Source: Poteriospumella lacustris
Lineage: Eukaryota > Sar > Chrysophyceae > Chromulinales > Dinobryaceae
Direction of reading: 5' to 3'
Assembly: GCA_008000375.1 (NCBI GenBank)
Contig: SMOI01000016.1
Span: forward strand, 1 to 64,000
DNA: 64,000 bases
Numbering within the stretch: the stretch's first letter is position 1; each line of letters opens with the position of its first letter. Under the pieces are notes generated by a model. The model was given only the letters and a program-made list of their open reading frames with translations, did not search any database and was not told the DNA's origin. The position numbers and the translations under genes are program-made. Below are positions 1 through 8,227 of this stretch, in pieces.

Positions 1-954
1 GCCGGCGAGGATGGTCTCCCAGGCCTTCGGACTGGGGTCGACACCGCCCCCTTGAATGCAGGCCACGAACGAGACCTGGGATATCTCCATAATGAACTCG
101 CTGTGTTTGACATCGGTGTCATTCTTCGGCGATCGACACGTTGGTGTGCGATTGCAAAGTGCTCGCACTTCGCGGCGAAGATGCATCTGGTTGTTTTCTC
201 CGTGCAAACGGTCCGACACTAAGACCTGCAGCGGCTTTTTTGGAATCGAAGGTACACTAAAAAGTTGTGTGACATGTACGAGATCGCTCATATCGTCAGG
301 ATACAGCTTTTTCGCAAAGCTTAGGCCCGTGGGCCACGCGGAGAACTTGTCGTACCCATCCGATACGTCTCGGTTCTCGGCATACCAATGTAAAATACGC
401 GACGAATTGAGCAATCCCGTGAAGTTAGTACCCGTTTCTTTAAATCCATCGAGAGGTCGATACCGCTTGTCGATTTGACGTGGGATGGTGAGGTCCATGC
501 CACCAGAGATGAGAACGAAAGGCGGTCCGGGTGGCAGGAGGGGCAGCAGTTGTGTTGCGAAGAATGGCAGCAACGCTGTTTGCACGTAAATGGTACGCGG
601 TAGAGTAGATGCGTCGTACCGAAATAAACAAGGGAGCAGCAGAGCCCAGTCGGTGTAGGCTGCCGTTCCGATTGGAGACGACGAAGCGCACGAGCAATTG
701 CTCAAGTCAATACTTGCAGCGAGGTGATTTTGCGAGTATTTGACAGAGTGCGTACCATTGCTGCAGCTGAATGAATTTGTTCTTGCTCGTGCAAGATGAT
801 ACTTCGTTTGGATGTGCGAAATATTCGTTTTCCCCGGGAAATTCCAGGCTATTGTCACCGCTTTCTCCAGTTGTTGATGATGCTGGTGCGTGGAGACTGG
901 CAATTGCTGTGCACAACAAAGCGTGATCAGCGCCAAGCTAATCACACGCCACAT
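1..954 (-). CDS. Exostosin-like secretory glycosyltransferase, 3' end cut by window
   Basis: One uninterrupted frame runs from an ATG at 954 to the window edge (318 codons) and the stop lies outside the window. The first 16 residues (MWRVISLALITLCCAQ) look like a cleavable signal peptide, and several N-x-S/T sequons follow, so the product should enter the secretory pathway. Near the end of the visible part there is a Cys followed by IQGGGVDPSPKAWETILAG, which resembles the G-x-G-x-D...W/F-E-x-L...G motif of exostosin-type and related glycosyltransferases, where it contributes to nucleotide-sugar binding. The preceding block FVLISGGMDLTIP also fits this fold. A role as a type II or lumenal Golgi glycosyltransferase is inferred; donor and acceptor cannot be read. 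It is divergent to the PC-esterase gene at 1337, with which it may share a promoter and a role in cell-surface glycans. Confidence 0.6.
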   Translation of the reverse strand, partial: MWRVISLALITLCCAQQLPVSTHQHHQQLEKAVTIAWNFPGKTNISHIQTKYHLARARTNSFSCSNGTHSVKYSQNHLAASIDLSNCSCASSSPIGTAAYTDWALLLPCLFRYDASTLPRTIYVQTALLPFFATQLLPLLPPGPPFVLISGGMDLTIPRQIDKRYRPLDGFKETGTNFTGLLNSSRILHWYAENRDVSDGYDKFSAWPTGLSFAKKLYPDDMSDLVHVTQLFSVPSIPKKPLQVLVSDRLHGENNQMHLRREVRALCNRTPTCRSPKNDTDVKHSEFIMEISQVSFVACIQGGGVDPSPKAWETILAG

Positions 955-1336
955 TAAAAATCAACTGGTTTCCAGGACCAATCTGTCCATCACTACAAGG
1001 TGAGCAAACGACTTGTTCAAAACAACTTTTCAATGGCAAACAAAATCCCAAAACACCCCGCTTTTGCAAAGGAATGCAATTTCCAATGAATCGGGCGGAT
1101 TTATGCTGCAAAATGACTTCAATCAAACGTATATGGTATATGGTTCTGCTATACCCCAACTTTATGCGAGCCCATCTGGCATCCGTCGAAAGCGTGGAGC
1201 TGCTGACGATGCTCTCATCATCATCATCGCCATGCTCTCTCACTGGTCAACAACCGTCGACTTCCGACTTCACACTTTCGACTTTCGACCTGACGTCCGA
1301 ACAGGAGAGGTACCATTTGCGTTCAACCGATAATTA
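955..1336. promoter_or_regulatory. Divergent intergenic region between two secretory genes
   Basis: 382 bases lie between two start codons that point away from each other, so the stretch must hold both 5' UTRs and promoters. A TCATCATCATC run occurs near 1213-1226. I see no clear TATA box and no coding potential. Confidence 0.4.
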
Positions 1337-2818
1337 ATGATGAATCTGTCGTCCTTGTATTCCATCCTGACGCTGCTGCTGTGTTGGTACAGCTCGTGTA
1401 GCACCAGTCATCCTGATGGTTACTGTCAAGGACATTGGGAGACGCTACCCTCGATGGAGCAGCAACCTTATCCCATCAAAGCTGGAAGGACACCAAAGCA
1501 GGCAAACAATTCAGCTTTGGGATACCTTCCATGGGACCAGCCATGGTTTTGGGAGGCGTGTCCATCTCAGACGACACTGCATTCTTGTCACTTCCACAGC
1601 AACAAAACCCATGCCGATCTGCTTGAACGCAGAATATGGGTCACTACTGATCCTCTTTGCCTTGAATTTTCTCCATTCGAATTCTTGGAGCAGCTGCGTG
1701 ACCGTCGAGTGATCATGGTCGGTGATTCGCTGTTGACGCAATTGTGGCAGGTTTTGGTGTGTGCCTTGCATGGCAGTGCAGAGCACCGTTTGTTTGTCAA
1801 TTGGGCGAAAATGTGGCGCTGTAACGAGGTAACATGTCCGCACGATGAAGCGAAACACAGCAATTGCCACGGCGGTATCTTGCGGTTCCCGTCTGCGAAT
1901 GTGACCATCGTCAACAAGAAGATGTACAAATACTCGAAGGAATATTTCCTCGGCACCTTACAGCGCTTGAAAGTATCACCGCGGGATATCGTCCTGGTCA
2001 ATTTCGGTTTACATTACAACGACGAAAGGGAATACTCGACGGCGATCGAGGGCATGTTCAACGATCTCCAAAACCATCCGGAAGCGCCGCGGTGGAACTT
2101 GGGCTTTTTAGAGACCACACCGCAGCATTATCCGGCGTCGAATGGATACTTTGCACAAGGAGAACAGAATGGCAATAATTGTCGTCCTTTGGCTATGATG
2201 CCCAAGACTGCTTCCATTGTTTCAGAGCCCACTACACTGGCACCGGGCGACTGGCGCAATCAAGTTATACATCGGGTCTTCGGACCATCTACAGCCAGCT
2301 CATCTCCCAGCAACTCACGTCTATCCTTGCGTATCATCCCCATTGCTCATGGTTTATATTCTCAGTTTGATGCGCACGTAGCAATTGAGCCGTATCCGAG
2401 CCCACCGTGGCTGGACTGCACACACTGGTGCTTTCCATCCGGCGCTTTGCGGTACTATTTGATCCATTTGCACAATGCCGTACGCCGAATGATTGGACGC
2501 GATCCCACAGCGAGAAGCGCTTCCGTCCACAGCGGCCACTTGGACGCTACAACGTCGTCGTTGTCGAACCAACGCCACGGTCGCCATCGCAGTAGAGCAT
2601 CCTCGGGTAATGACGTGTCATTGCTGCAGGGTTTACAGTACCCGGATGGGACACTAGTCAAGGGAGGCGGTCGTTCGATCTATTTGATCCGCAATCATAT
2701 GCGCTGTGAATTCGGCAGCTTCGGGGCCTTTCAAAAATTGGGTTTGGATTTGAAGAATGTGATCAAACTGAGCGAGGACGAGCTCGACGAGATTCCCGTG
2801 GGCCCGATCATTCTGTAA
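1337..2818 (+). CDS. PC-esterase / TBL-like SGNH acyl-esterase, secreted
   Basis: Single-exon, 493 aa. Residues 1-24 form a signal peptide with a leucine-rich core. VIMVGDSLLTQLW at 125-137 carries the GDS nucleophile motif, and DCTHWC at 360-365 followed by a W/L-rich helix matches the D-x-x-H motif of the trichome-birefringence-like/PMR5/Cas1 (PC-esterase) family, so both halves of the Ser-His-Asp triad are present. IVLVNFGLHYN and LETTPQHYP are also typical. Family members O-acetylate or de-acetylate polysaccharides in the Golgi. The C-terminal 65 residues (about 430-493) form a separate module, PDGTLVKGGG...YLIRN...IPVGP, of a kind I associate with bacterial extracellular proteins. The start is the first of two adjacent ATGs (1337 and 1340). 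Paired divergently with the glycosyltransferase gene. Substrate unknown. Confidence 0.75.
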   Translation: MMNLSSLYSILTLLLCWYSSCSTSHPDGYCQGHWETLPSMEQQPYPIKAGRTPKQANNSALGYLPWDQPWFWEACPSQTTLHSCHFHSNKTHADLLERRIWVTTDPLCLEFSPFEFLEQLRDRRVIMVGDSLLTQLWQVLVCALHGSAEHRLFVNWAKMWRCNEVTCPHDEAKHSNCHGGILRFPSANVTIVNKKMYKYSKEYFLGTLQRLKVSPRDIVLVNFGLHYNDEREYSTAIEGMFNDLQNHPEAPRWNLGFLETTPQHYPASNGYFAQGEQNGNNCRPLAMMPKTASIVSEPTTLAPGDWRNQVIHRVFGPSTASSSPSNSRLSLRIIPIAHGLYSQFDAHVAIEPYPSPPWLDCTHWCFPSGALRYYLIHLHNAVRRMIGRDPTARSASVHSGHLDATTSSLSNQRHGRHRSRASSGNDVSLLQGLQYPDGTLVKGGGRSIYLIRNHMRCEFGSFGAFQKLGLDLKNVIKLSEDELDEIPVGPIIL

Positions 2819-3136
2819 CTTGCGGGTGAATCGAACTGACCGACTGCGCCCCCAATGATCTCATGTCGGTTGACCAGGGCGGTCGTAATTGCGGATTAAG
2901 TTGAATAAGCCAAGTCATTACACTCGCAGATGTAAAAGGTTCACTATAGCTCATCCTTGGTTGTCTCTGATTCACCTCGGCAACAATTTGTCAACATCGC
3001 AGCCAATCCCCCATTAACGTTTTGCTGACACAGACGCTACAACGTTACAATGTCGGGGCTGGTTCTCTATAGTACATTATAAATTTTGAGAGAGGACTAT
3101 TCCTTGGATAGATTTGAGACATTTCTCGCCGTCGTG
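2819..3136. other. Intergenic, 3' of esterase and 5' of zinc-finger gene
   Basis: About 318 bases, probably a 3' UTR followed by the promoter of the next gene on the same strand. The frame of the downstream gene stays open back to 3086 but only with a TTG start. No other feature seen. Confidence 0.3.
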
Positions 3137-4366
3137 ATGATGATGGATGTACGTACTTTAGATGAGAATGTTGGACGTCCAAGTTCTGAAACGGTTTTGG
3201 GGCGTGGGGATAAAAACAAAGTGATGATCGATCACTTCAATCATCAACAATTAACTGAAGGAGCAAGAGAAAACGATCAGAACAAAGTCGTCGTTTTCGT
3301 GAAAACATTTGGGAGGGGTTTATTGTGTTTTTGCACTGCAAGTATCTTCAGACCCGACAAAGTCAAGATGATCCAGTACTTGGTTCGAACCTTCGGAGCC
3401 TTTACCTCATGCTACAGCGCGGATGCCTTAACCCCCAGTTCCACACCCAGTATGAGAGCATCATCAAATATTACATCCCAAGCAGATAGGGCACCCTCAG
3501 CGTCACGTCCTTTGCACAGTGCCTCGCCACAAAGACCACATGTTTCCGCAGAAGTGTCTACAGGACGCCTCTCGGCTTCACCTCCGGTCCCACCTGCATC
3601 AGTTGGTAGGGGTACTCCATCGTACGCATCGACGGCTCATGTGTCAGCAGTGACTTCAGCGGCCCCACCTCCGGCTCCTCCATCATCTGCATCTGTTGGT
3701 GGGGGTCCTCCATCGTACGCATCGGTGGCTAGTGCGACTGCAGCGGCGATATCACGCCCTTCGACCCAAACGCTACAGCAACGACAACGCGCTGCTGCAA
3801 AGCGAAGGGAAGCTATTCGGACCGCTATTGACGACATGCTACAGTCAGTAGACTTGTACATCCGCACCCGCAAGCGCTTCGATTCGACCTCACCGCTGTC
3901 GTACTCGATCCAGCTGCACACCATCCTCTCAGACGAGTCGTTGCTGACGGAGTTCGCCGACCTCTGCAAGGAATATCCCGAGGTAGAAGATGGCATCAAC
4001 GACCTGCAATCATTGATGGAGTCTTTCGGAGAGGCAAAGTTCTGCTTCACCACGAACAGTGGCAATGTGTTCGTCAGCGTCGCCTGTCTGACGCCATTGC
4101 AGCTCGAGAGTACTCATCGAGTGTTTGGTAACTTCTCCTGCGGAAACTGTCGAAATTCCTGGACCAGTGCCGCTTCGTGGACCAACAAGTGGCAGAAATG
4201 CAAACGTTGTGAGTCGAAATGCTACCCATACGAGCAGCATGAACTTCTGCTCTCGGAGGGAGGTCACAGCAGTGGTTTACAACCACATGACACGGAAAGA
4301 TGCGAAAAGTGTATTGAGCTCGGTCGCATTTGCCTACCAAAGCGGTATTATGCTATATCCTATTGA
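3137..4366 (+). CDS. 3CxxC-type zinc-finger protein, copy 1
   Basis: 409 aa from the ATG at 3137; an internal ATG at 3368 is an attractive alternative because its MIQYL start aligns with the MIQYI start of the paralogue at 5916. Residues about 100-200 are Ser/Pro/Ala-rich low complexity with a repeated P-S-Y-A-S block. The C-terminal 190 residues are conserved with the paralogue: a helix containing IRTRKRFDS and HTIL, then VFGNFSCGNC...KCKRC...CYPY..HE and a final PHD..RCEKC...IC. The Gly-x-Phe-x-Cys-x-x-Cys / Cys-x-x-Cys / Cys-x-x-Cys spacing matches the 3CxxC zinc finger of ZAR1 and receptor-transporter proteins, which bind RNA or help membrane proteins traffic. Which of these roles applies here is not visible. 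It faces a Rab-like gene tail to tail. Confidence 0.6.
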   Translation: MMMDVRTLDENVGRPSSETVLGRGDKNKVMIDHFNHQQLTEGARENDQNKVVVFVKTFGRGLLCFCTASIFRPDKVKMIQYLVRTFGAFTSCYSADALTPSSTPSMRASSNITSQADRAPSASRPLHSASPQRPHVSAEVSTGRLSASPPVPPASVGRGTPSYASTAHVSAVTSAAPPPAPPSSASVGGGPPSYASVASATAAAISRPSTQTLQQRQRAAAKRREAIRTAIDDMLQSVDLYIRTRKRFDSTSPLSYSIQLHTILSDESLLTEFADLCKEYPEVEDGINDLQSLMESFGEAKFCFTTNSGNVFVSVACLTPLQLESTHRVFGNFSCGNCRNSWTSAASWTNKWQKCKRCESKCYPYEQHELLLSEGGHSSGLQPHDTERCEKCIELGRICLPKRYYAISY

Positions 4367-4565
4367 AGAGTCCAGTTTGCCCGAGGACCAGTCGGAGATT
4401 TGACGGTACTGTTATACACTCACTTGGCGTTATTAGCTGGCGACAACGTTGATTATCACGTTGCGGATGGTAACTTTAAAGGATAGAAATAGCAAATGAA
4501 ATACAGCTACCGTTCGCTCACAAAGATATATACAACTTGTACAGGGTAAGAAGGAATCCGTAGCA

Positions 4566-5445
4566 TCAAGTAACAACCAACTCCCCGTCATCACCTTCCA
4601 CGCACATCTCTGCGGTCACCATGATGTACTGCGAAGACCAGTCGCCTCGGAGATGGGATGCAATCTCCCGGTCGCAATGATGGGCTATTTTGGCGAAGAG
4701 TAAGTCCACGTTCTCGCCACTCCGAGCGGAAGTCTCCACGAAGCCCATACCAAATCGGTTCGCCAAACTCTACCGAAAGCATACCATCAGTCGACTCTTC
4801 TCTCATGACCAAACAATACAGCGCATTATACCTGTCCCTCTTCTGTGCTTACTTCTCGCGCGTGGGCCATATCAATCTTGTTCCCGACTAATACCGCTGG
4901 GACGTTGGGCTTTCCGATCTGCACCATATCCGCTATGTACCCTTCAAGCCGCTCGAGGGAACTTCTCTGGGTAACGTCGTAGACCAGAATGATACCATGC
5001 GCTCCACGGTAGTAGGATAAGGCCACGGTTTTAAATCGGTCTTGACCAGCACAATCCCACTGATAGCATGAAATTCAGTAGGTCAATCACGAGTATTGTG
5101 TCAACGCTGTGGGAGAGACTGGAACTTACGATTTGCATTTTGATCGGGACTTCCTCGATCTGTGTATTCTTGATCTTCTACAGAACATAAGATCATTTTC
5201 GCCGATTCTATAAAAGTTTGCGATGAAACTTACGAAGTCGACACCGATCGTGGGAAGGTAGCTTTCGCTGAAGGAATTTTCGCAGTCTCGGGCAAGAAGC
5301 GCAGACTTCCCTGTCTTGTCTTGTCCAACAACAACCAGCTTAAAGAGTTTCCCGCTGAATTTGTATGAGGTTACTCTAAATTGACGCAGGCGATCTTGAC
5401 AAGGTCAACTTACTATCGACTGCGGGAGGAGGATGTACTCGACAT
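4566..5445 (-). CDS. Rab-like small GTPase, copy 1 (five exons)
   Basis: Exons read 5445-5414, 5354-5234, 5177-5130, 5059-4832 and 4769-4566, all GT-AG, giving 210 aa. The G motifs are all present: GQDKTGKS (P loop), the switch I region ending TIGVDF, WDCAGQDRF (G3), NKID (G4) and ETSA (G5). TIGVDF and SYYRGAHG mark the Rab branch, so the predicted role is vesicle targeting at an endomembrane. Oddly, the protein ends ...GDDGELVVT with no C-terminal cysteines, so it cannot be geranylgeranylated in the usual way. The last exon also diverges from ordinary Rabs after the SxLRGDW block that it shares with copy 2. The long spacing between exons 1 and 2 is typical of the 55-70 base introns in this window. 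Tail to tail with the 3CxxC gene. Confidence 0.85.
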
Positions 5446-5915
5446 AGTATTGGTGACGGTCGTGGGGGGGGGGGGGGCAGGTGTCTTTTGGGGCAGACAG
5501 CTTTCTGTCTGTCTGTATGGTCTCAAAGAAATGTGTTATTTCTTTGTGTTCATGTGTTCATGTGGAACAGATAGCAGTAGTAGCAAGCTGCAGGCAGCCT
5601 TTCCCAGCGCCGCCAAGAAATACAACCGGCGGGGAGGCAGATACTGTACGCGATGACGATGATGAAGCTACACTTTGAGGTTTTCTGGTTGTGTCTGTGT
5701 AGAGTGTTTATCCCAGCGAGTTTATCCCCAGCTCTGCTGTCGTATCTAAAGGCCAGAAACGAAGCAAACATTCCGCTTTTAACACTGCCACTCTCCTGCT
5801 GGACAGCATAGAAAGACTTTTTTTGCTGATGGGTGGATTTTTTTCATAGATCGCATCGATTTCATGGCTTTGAAAAACCTTAACGACAAGTTGTATGAAA
5901 AGCTGAAAAGTTGAA
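5446..5915. other. Intergenic between duplicated units
   Basis: 470 bases holding the promoter of Rab-like copy 1 and of zinc-finger copy 2. It contains a homopolymer run of 13 or so G (near 5465-5477). No convincing coding sequence. Confidence 0.4.
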
Positions 5916-6764
5916 ATGATCCAATATATTTTTCAGTCCGTGACTTCTCTCATAGAAGCGTTGATGGTGTGTATGTGCATGGAGAATCTGTCATCAAGGT
6001 CCATTGCTGATTCGGACTTGTCGTCGATCACAGCCTCTACTTCTCCACATCTGCCACGGTCGACGGCGGCTTCTTCGCAACAAGCGTCAACGAACGCACC
6101 ACCAGATATTTCAGTAGGTCTGTTCAGGCAGTCTTCAAGACGCTTTGCTGATAACATTGGTTCATCTACAGAAAGACCGCTTGTATCCCCTGCATTTCGA
6201 CGACAACGACTTGCAACACAGGCGGCCATAAACCAAATAATGCAGTCTGTTGACTTCTATATCCGCACTCGCAAGCGCTTCGACTCGAGATCTCCACTAC
6301 TGTACAAAATTCCGCTGCATACTATTCTGTCAGAACGCTCGCTGCTGACCAAGTTCGACAAGCTCGTGAGGGACTGTCCCGACGTTGAGCGATCGTACCC
6401 AAACCTGCAATCGTTGATCGAATCTCGCTTCGGAAGTGAGAAGTTAATCATCACTACCGCGAACCAAAAGTCTGTCGTTTGCGTTCGTTATCTGACGCCC
6501 ATGCAGCTTGCGAGTACTTCTCGCGTGTTTGGCTACTTCTCTTGCGGCAATCGGCGATGCTTGAAAGCGTGGGCAAATAACCAATCGTTCACAAATCAAT
6601 CGCAAGAATGTGGAAAGTGTGGATTCCCTTGTTATCCTTTTCGTCAACAGGAACTCGAGAAAATAGAGAAGCAACCCCATGACATGAGGGCTTGCCAGTT
6701 TTGTCAGCAGCTCGGTCATAATTGCTTGCCGGATCATTATTATCCTTCACCTGACTTGAGGTGA
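5916..6764 (+). CDS. 3CxxC-type zinc-finger protein, copy 2
   Basis: 282 aa, single exon, ATG at 5916. A short Ser-rich N-terminus leads into the same conserved block as copy 1: IRTRKRFDS, HTILSERSLLTKF, LQSLIES, LTPMQLASTSRVFGYFSCGN, then zinc-ligand pairs in CGKCGFPCYPF and ACQFCQQLGHNC. The first pair is altered: copy 1 has CGNC where copy 2 has CGNRRC, so the spacing of the first zinc knuckle is enlarged by two residues. The low-complexity linker of copy 1 is almost absent here. Function is inferred only from the 3CxxC family (RNA binding or trafficking adaptor). It faces Rab-like copy 2 tail to tail. Confidence 0.6.
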   Translation: MIQYIFQSVTSLIEALMVCMCMENLSSRSIADSDLSSITASTSPHLPRSTAASSQQASTNAPPDISVGLFRQSSRRFADNIGSSTERPLVSPAFRRQRLATQAAINQIMQSVDFYIRTRKRFDSRSPLLYKIPLHTILSERSLLTKFDKLVRDCPDVERSYPNLQSLIESRFGSEKLIITTANQKSVVCVRYLTPMQLASTSRVFGYFSCGNRRCLKAWANNQSFTNQSQECGKCGFPCYPFRQQELEKIEKQPHDMRACQFCQQLGHNCLPDHYYPSPDLR

Positions 6765-6891
6765 CCCTTTTCCAATAGATTACCATGTGTAGCAATCTCA
6801 CTTATGTACTGTGACGCCCAATGTGAAATTAATTCTTAAAATGGTCTGTGTGCTATCTGAAGCGTGTTGAAGTGCCATTTGATGCACTTTT

Positions 6892-7772
6892 TCAGAGAGT
6901 AATTACTAGCGCAGCGGAGTCATGAATGGCATCTGCGGTCCACATCTCCGGCGTAACAAAGACATACTGCCGCTGCCAGTCGCCTCGCAGATTCGAGGCG
7001 ATGTTATCCTTGGCACGACGAGCAATTTCAGCGAATGCGAGCTCAACGTTCAGGCCGCTTTTTGCGGATACTTCAACATAGCCCATTCCGAACTGGGATG
7101 CCAGCTCCTACACAGACGAGTGATTACTGCGCATATTTGAACACACAATACTCACAGTCATACCTCTCCATCCTCTGTGGACACTTCTCTTGTTCCGTCA
7201 AGATCCATCTTGTTGGCCACCAACAATGCTGGTACCTCATCGCGTCCGTAGTTTATCATTTCCATGATGAAATTCTGCACACCTTCGAAGGAGCTCCGTC
7301 GTGACACATCATAAACAAATAAAGCACCTGACGCTCCCCGATAATACGACGATGCAATTGTTCGAAACCTTTCCTGGCCAGCGAGGTCCCACTGCATATT
7401 GATGGAATCGGTAAGATCGTGGGAAAGCTGATACGGTGGTGTCAGTATGTTAGTGGTCTTACCATTTGCAACTTGCACATAATACCATCAACTTCCAGTC
7501 TTCTTATTTTCTATAATGGATAAGATATTTGTTTATTTGTAGCAGTGGTTGGATCGTAAGAGTCGATCACTTACAAAGTCAACGCCGATGGTTGGCATGT
7601 AAGAATCAGAAAAGGGCTCGTCAGAGTATCGCATCAACAACGAAGACTTCCCCGTGTTGTCTTCACCAACCAAGACAATCTTAAGGAGTCTATCACTGAA
7701 GCAACATATCAGAGATGGCGTGAGGATCAGCGTCGCGTTTTGGACTTACAAGTGGTCGCGATTTTGAGACAT
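6892..7772 (-). CDS. Rab-like small GTPase, copy 2 (five exons)
   Basis: Exons 7772-7750, 7695-7575, 7510-7463, 7391-7164 and 7107-6892 give 211 aa. GEDNTGKS, TIGVDF, WDLAGQERF, NKMD and EVSAKSG supply G1-G5, so nucleotide binding should be intact, and G3 is closer to the Rab consensus than in copy 1. As in copy 1, the C-terminus (...HDSAALVITL) has no prenylatable cysteine. Intron positions are identical to copy 1, which shows common descent by duplication. Two diverged non-prenylated Rab-like proteins side by side suggest they are kept for a function that does not need stable membrane anchoring, or that another protein recruits them. Confidence 0.85.
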
Positions 7773-8227
7773 TTCGCGAGTGCTTGAAGGGATCTTGTTC
7801 CCACAATGATGATCGATAAAGAGATCAATGACTTGTGATCTTTGGAATAATATTTTGGTCGTGTTTCTCAGATACAATAGGCGTCAGTCATACGTCTTAC
7901 GGTTGAGTTGGTTCCAAAATCGATCGAGGCTCCCACCGTCGGCGGGAGAGTGATGCCCGCCCAGCGCCCAGCAGAGCAGGTGGTCGTTTCACAAATGACT
8001 CATGGCATCTAGTATCTCATCTGTTCTTCGTTCTTCGTTCGTGCTGGTTCGTCTTGATGATTTATTTGGTCGATAGCAGTCGTCCTTCGTCACTATGTAT
8101 ACCAGAGTTCCTACACTGTGTGGATTCAGCCCGTTGTACCAAATACCATATACACGTGGCGAAGGATATTGTCCAACAGGTGAATGCTCAGAAATTATCT
8201 TCTCCGCTAGCATCGAAAGAGAAGAAA
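7773..8227. promoter_or_regulatory. Divergent intergenic region
   Basis: 455 bases between the Rab-like copy 2 start and the ATG at 8228. The frame of the downstream gene stays open upstream to 8054 but begins only with TTG, so I treat this stretch as 5' UTR and promoter. Confidence 0.35.

Larger units (their letters stand above)
3137..7772. repeat. Tandem segmental duplication: [3CxxC gene (+) / Rab-like gene (-)] x2
   Basis: Unit A (3137-5445) and unit B (5916-7772) have the same gene order and orientation. The two zinc-finger proteins align through their last 190 residues. The two GTPase genes share all four intron positions and phases, with coding exons of 121, 48 and 228 bases identical in length. 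Sequence divergence is considerable, so the event is old. Confidence 0.8.

Noticed and set aside
1337-2818. Reading the esterase as a GDSL lipase
   Set aside because: The DCTHWC motif and overall order fit the PC-esterase/TBL family better than classical GDSL lipases.
8054-8227. N-terminal extension of the zinc-site protein
   Set aside because: It begins only with TTG and its composition is unlike the following MGASQS start.
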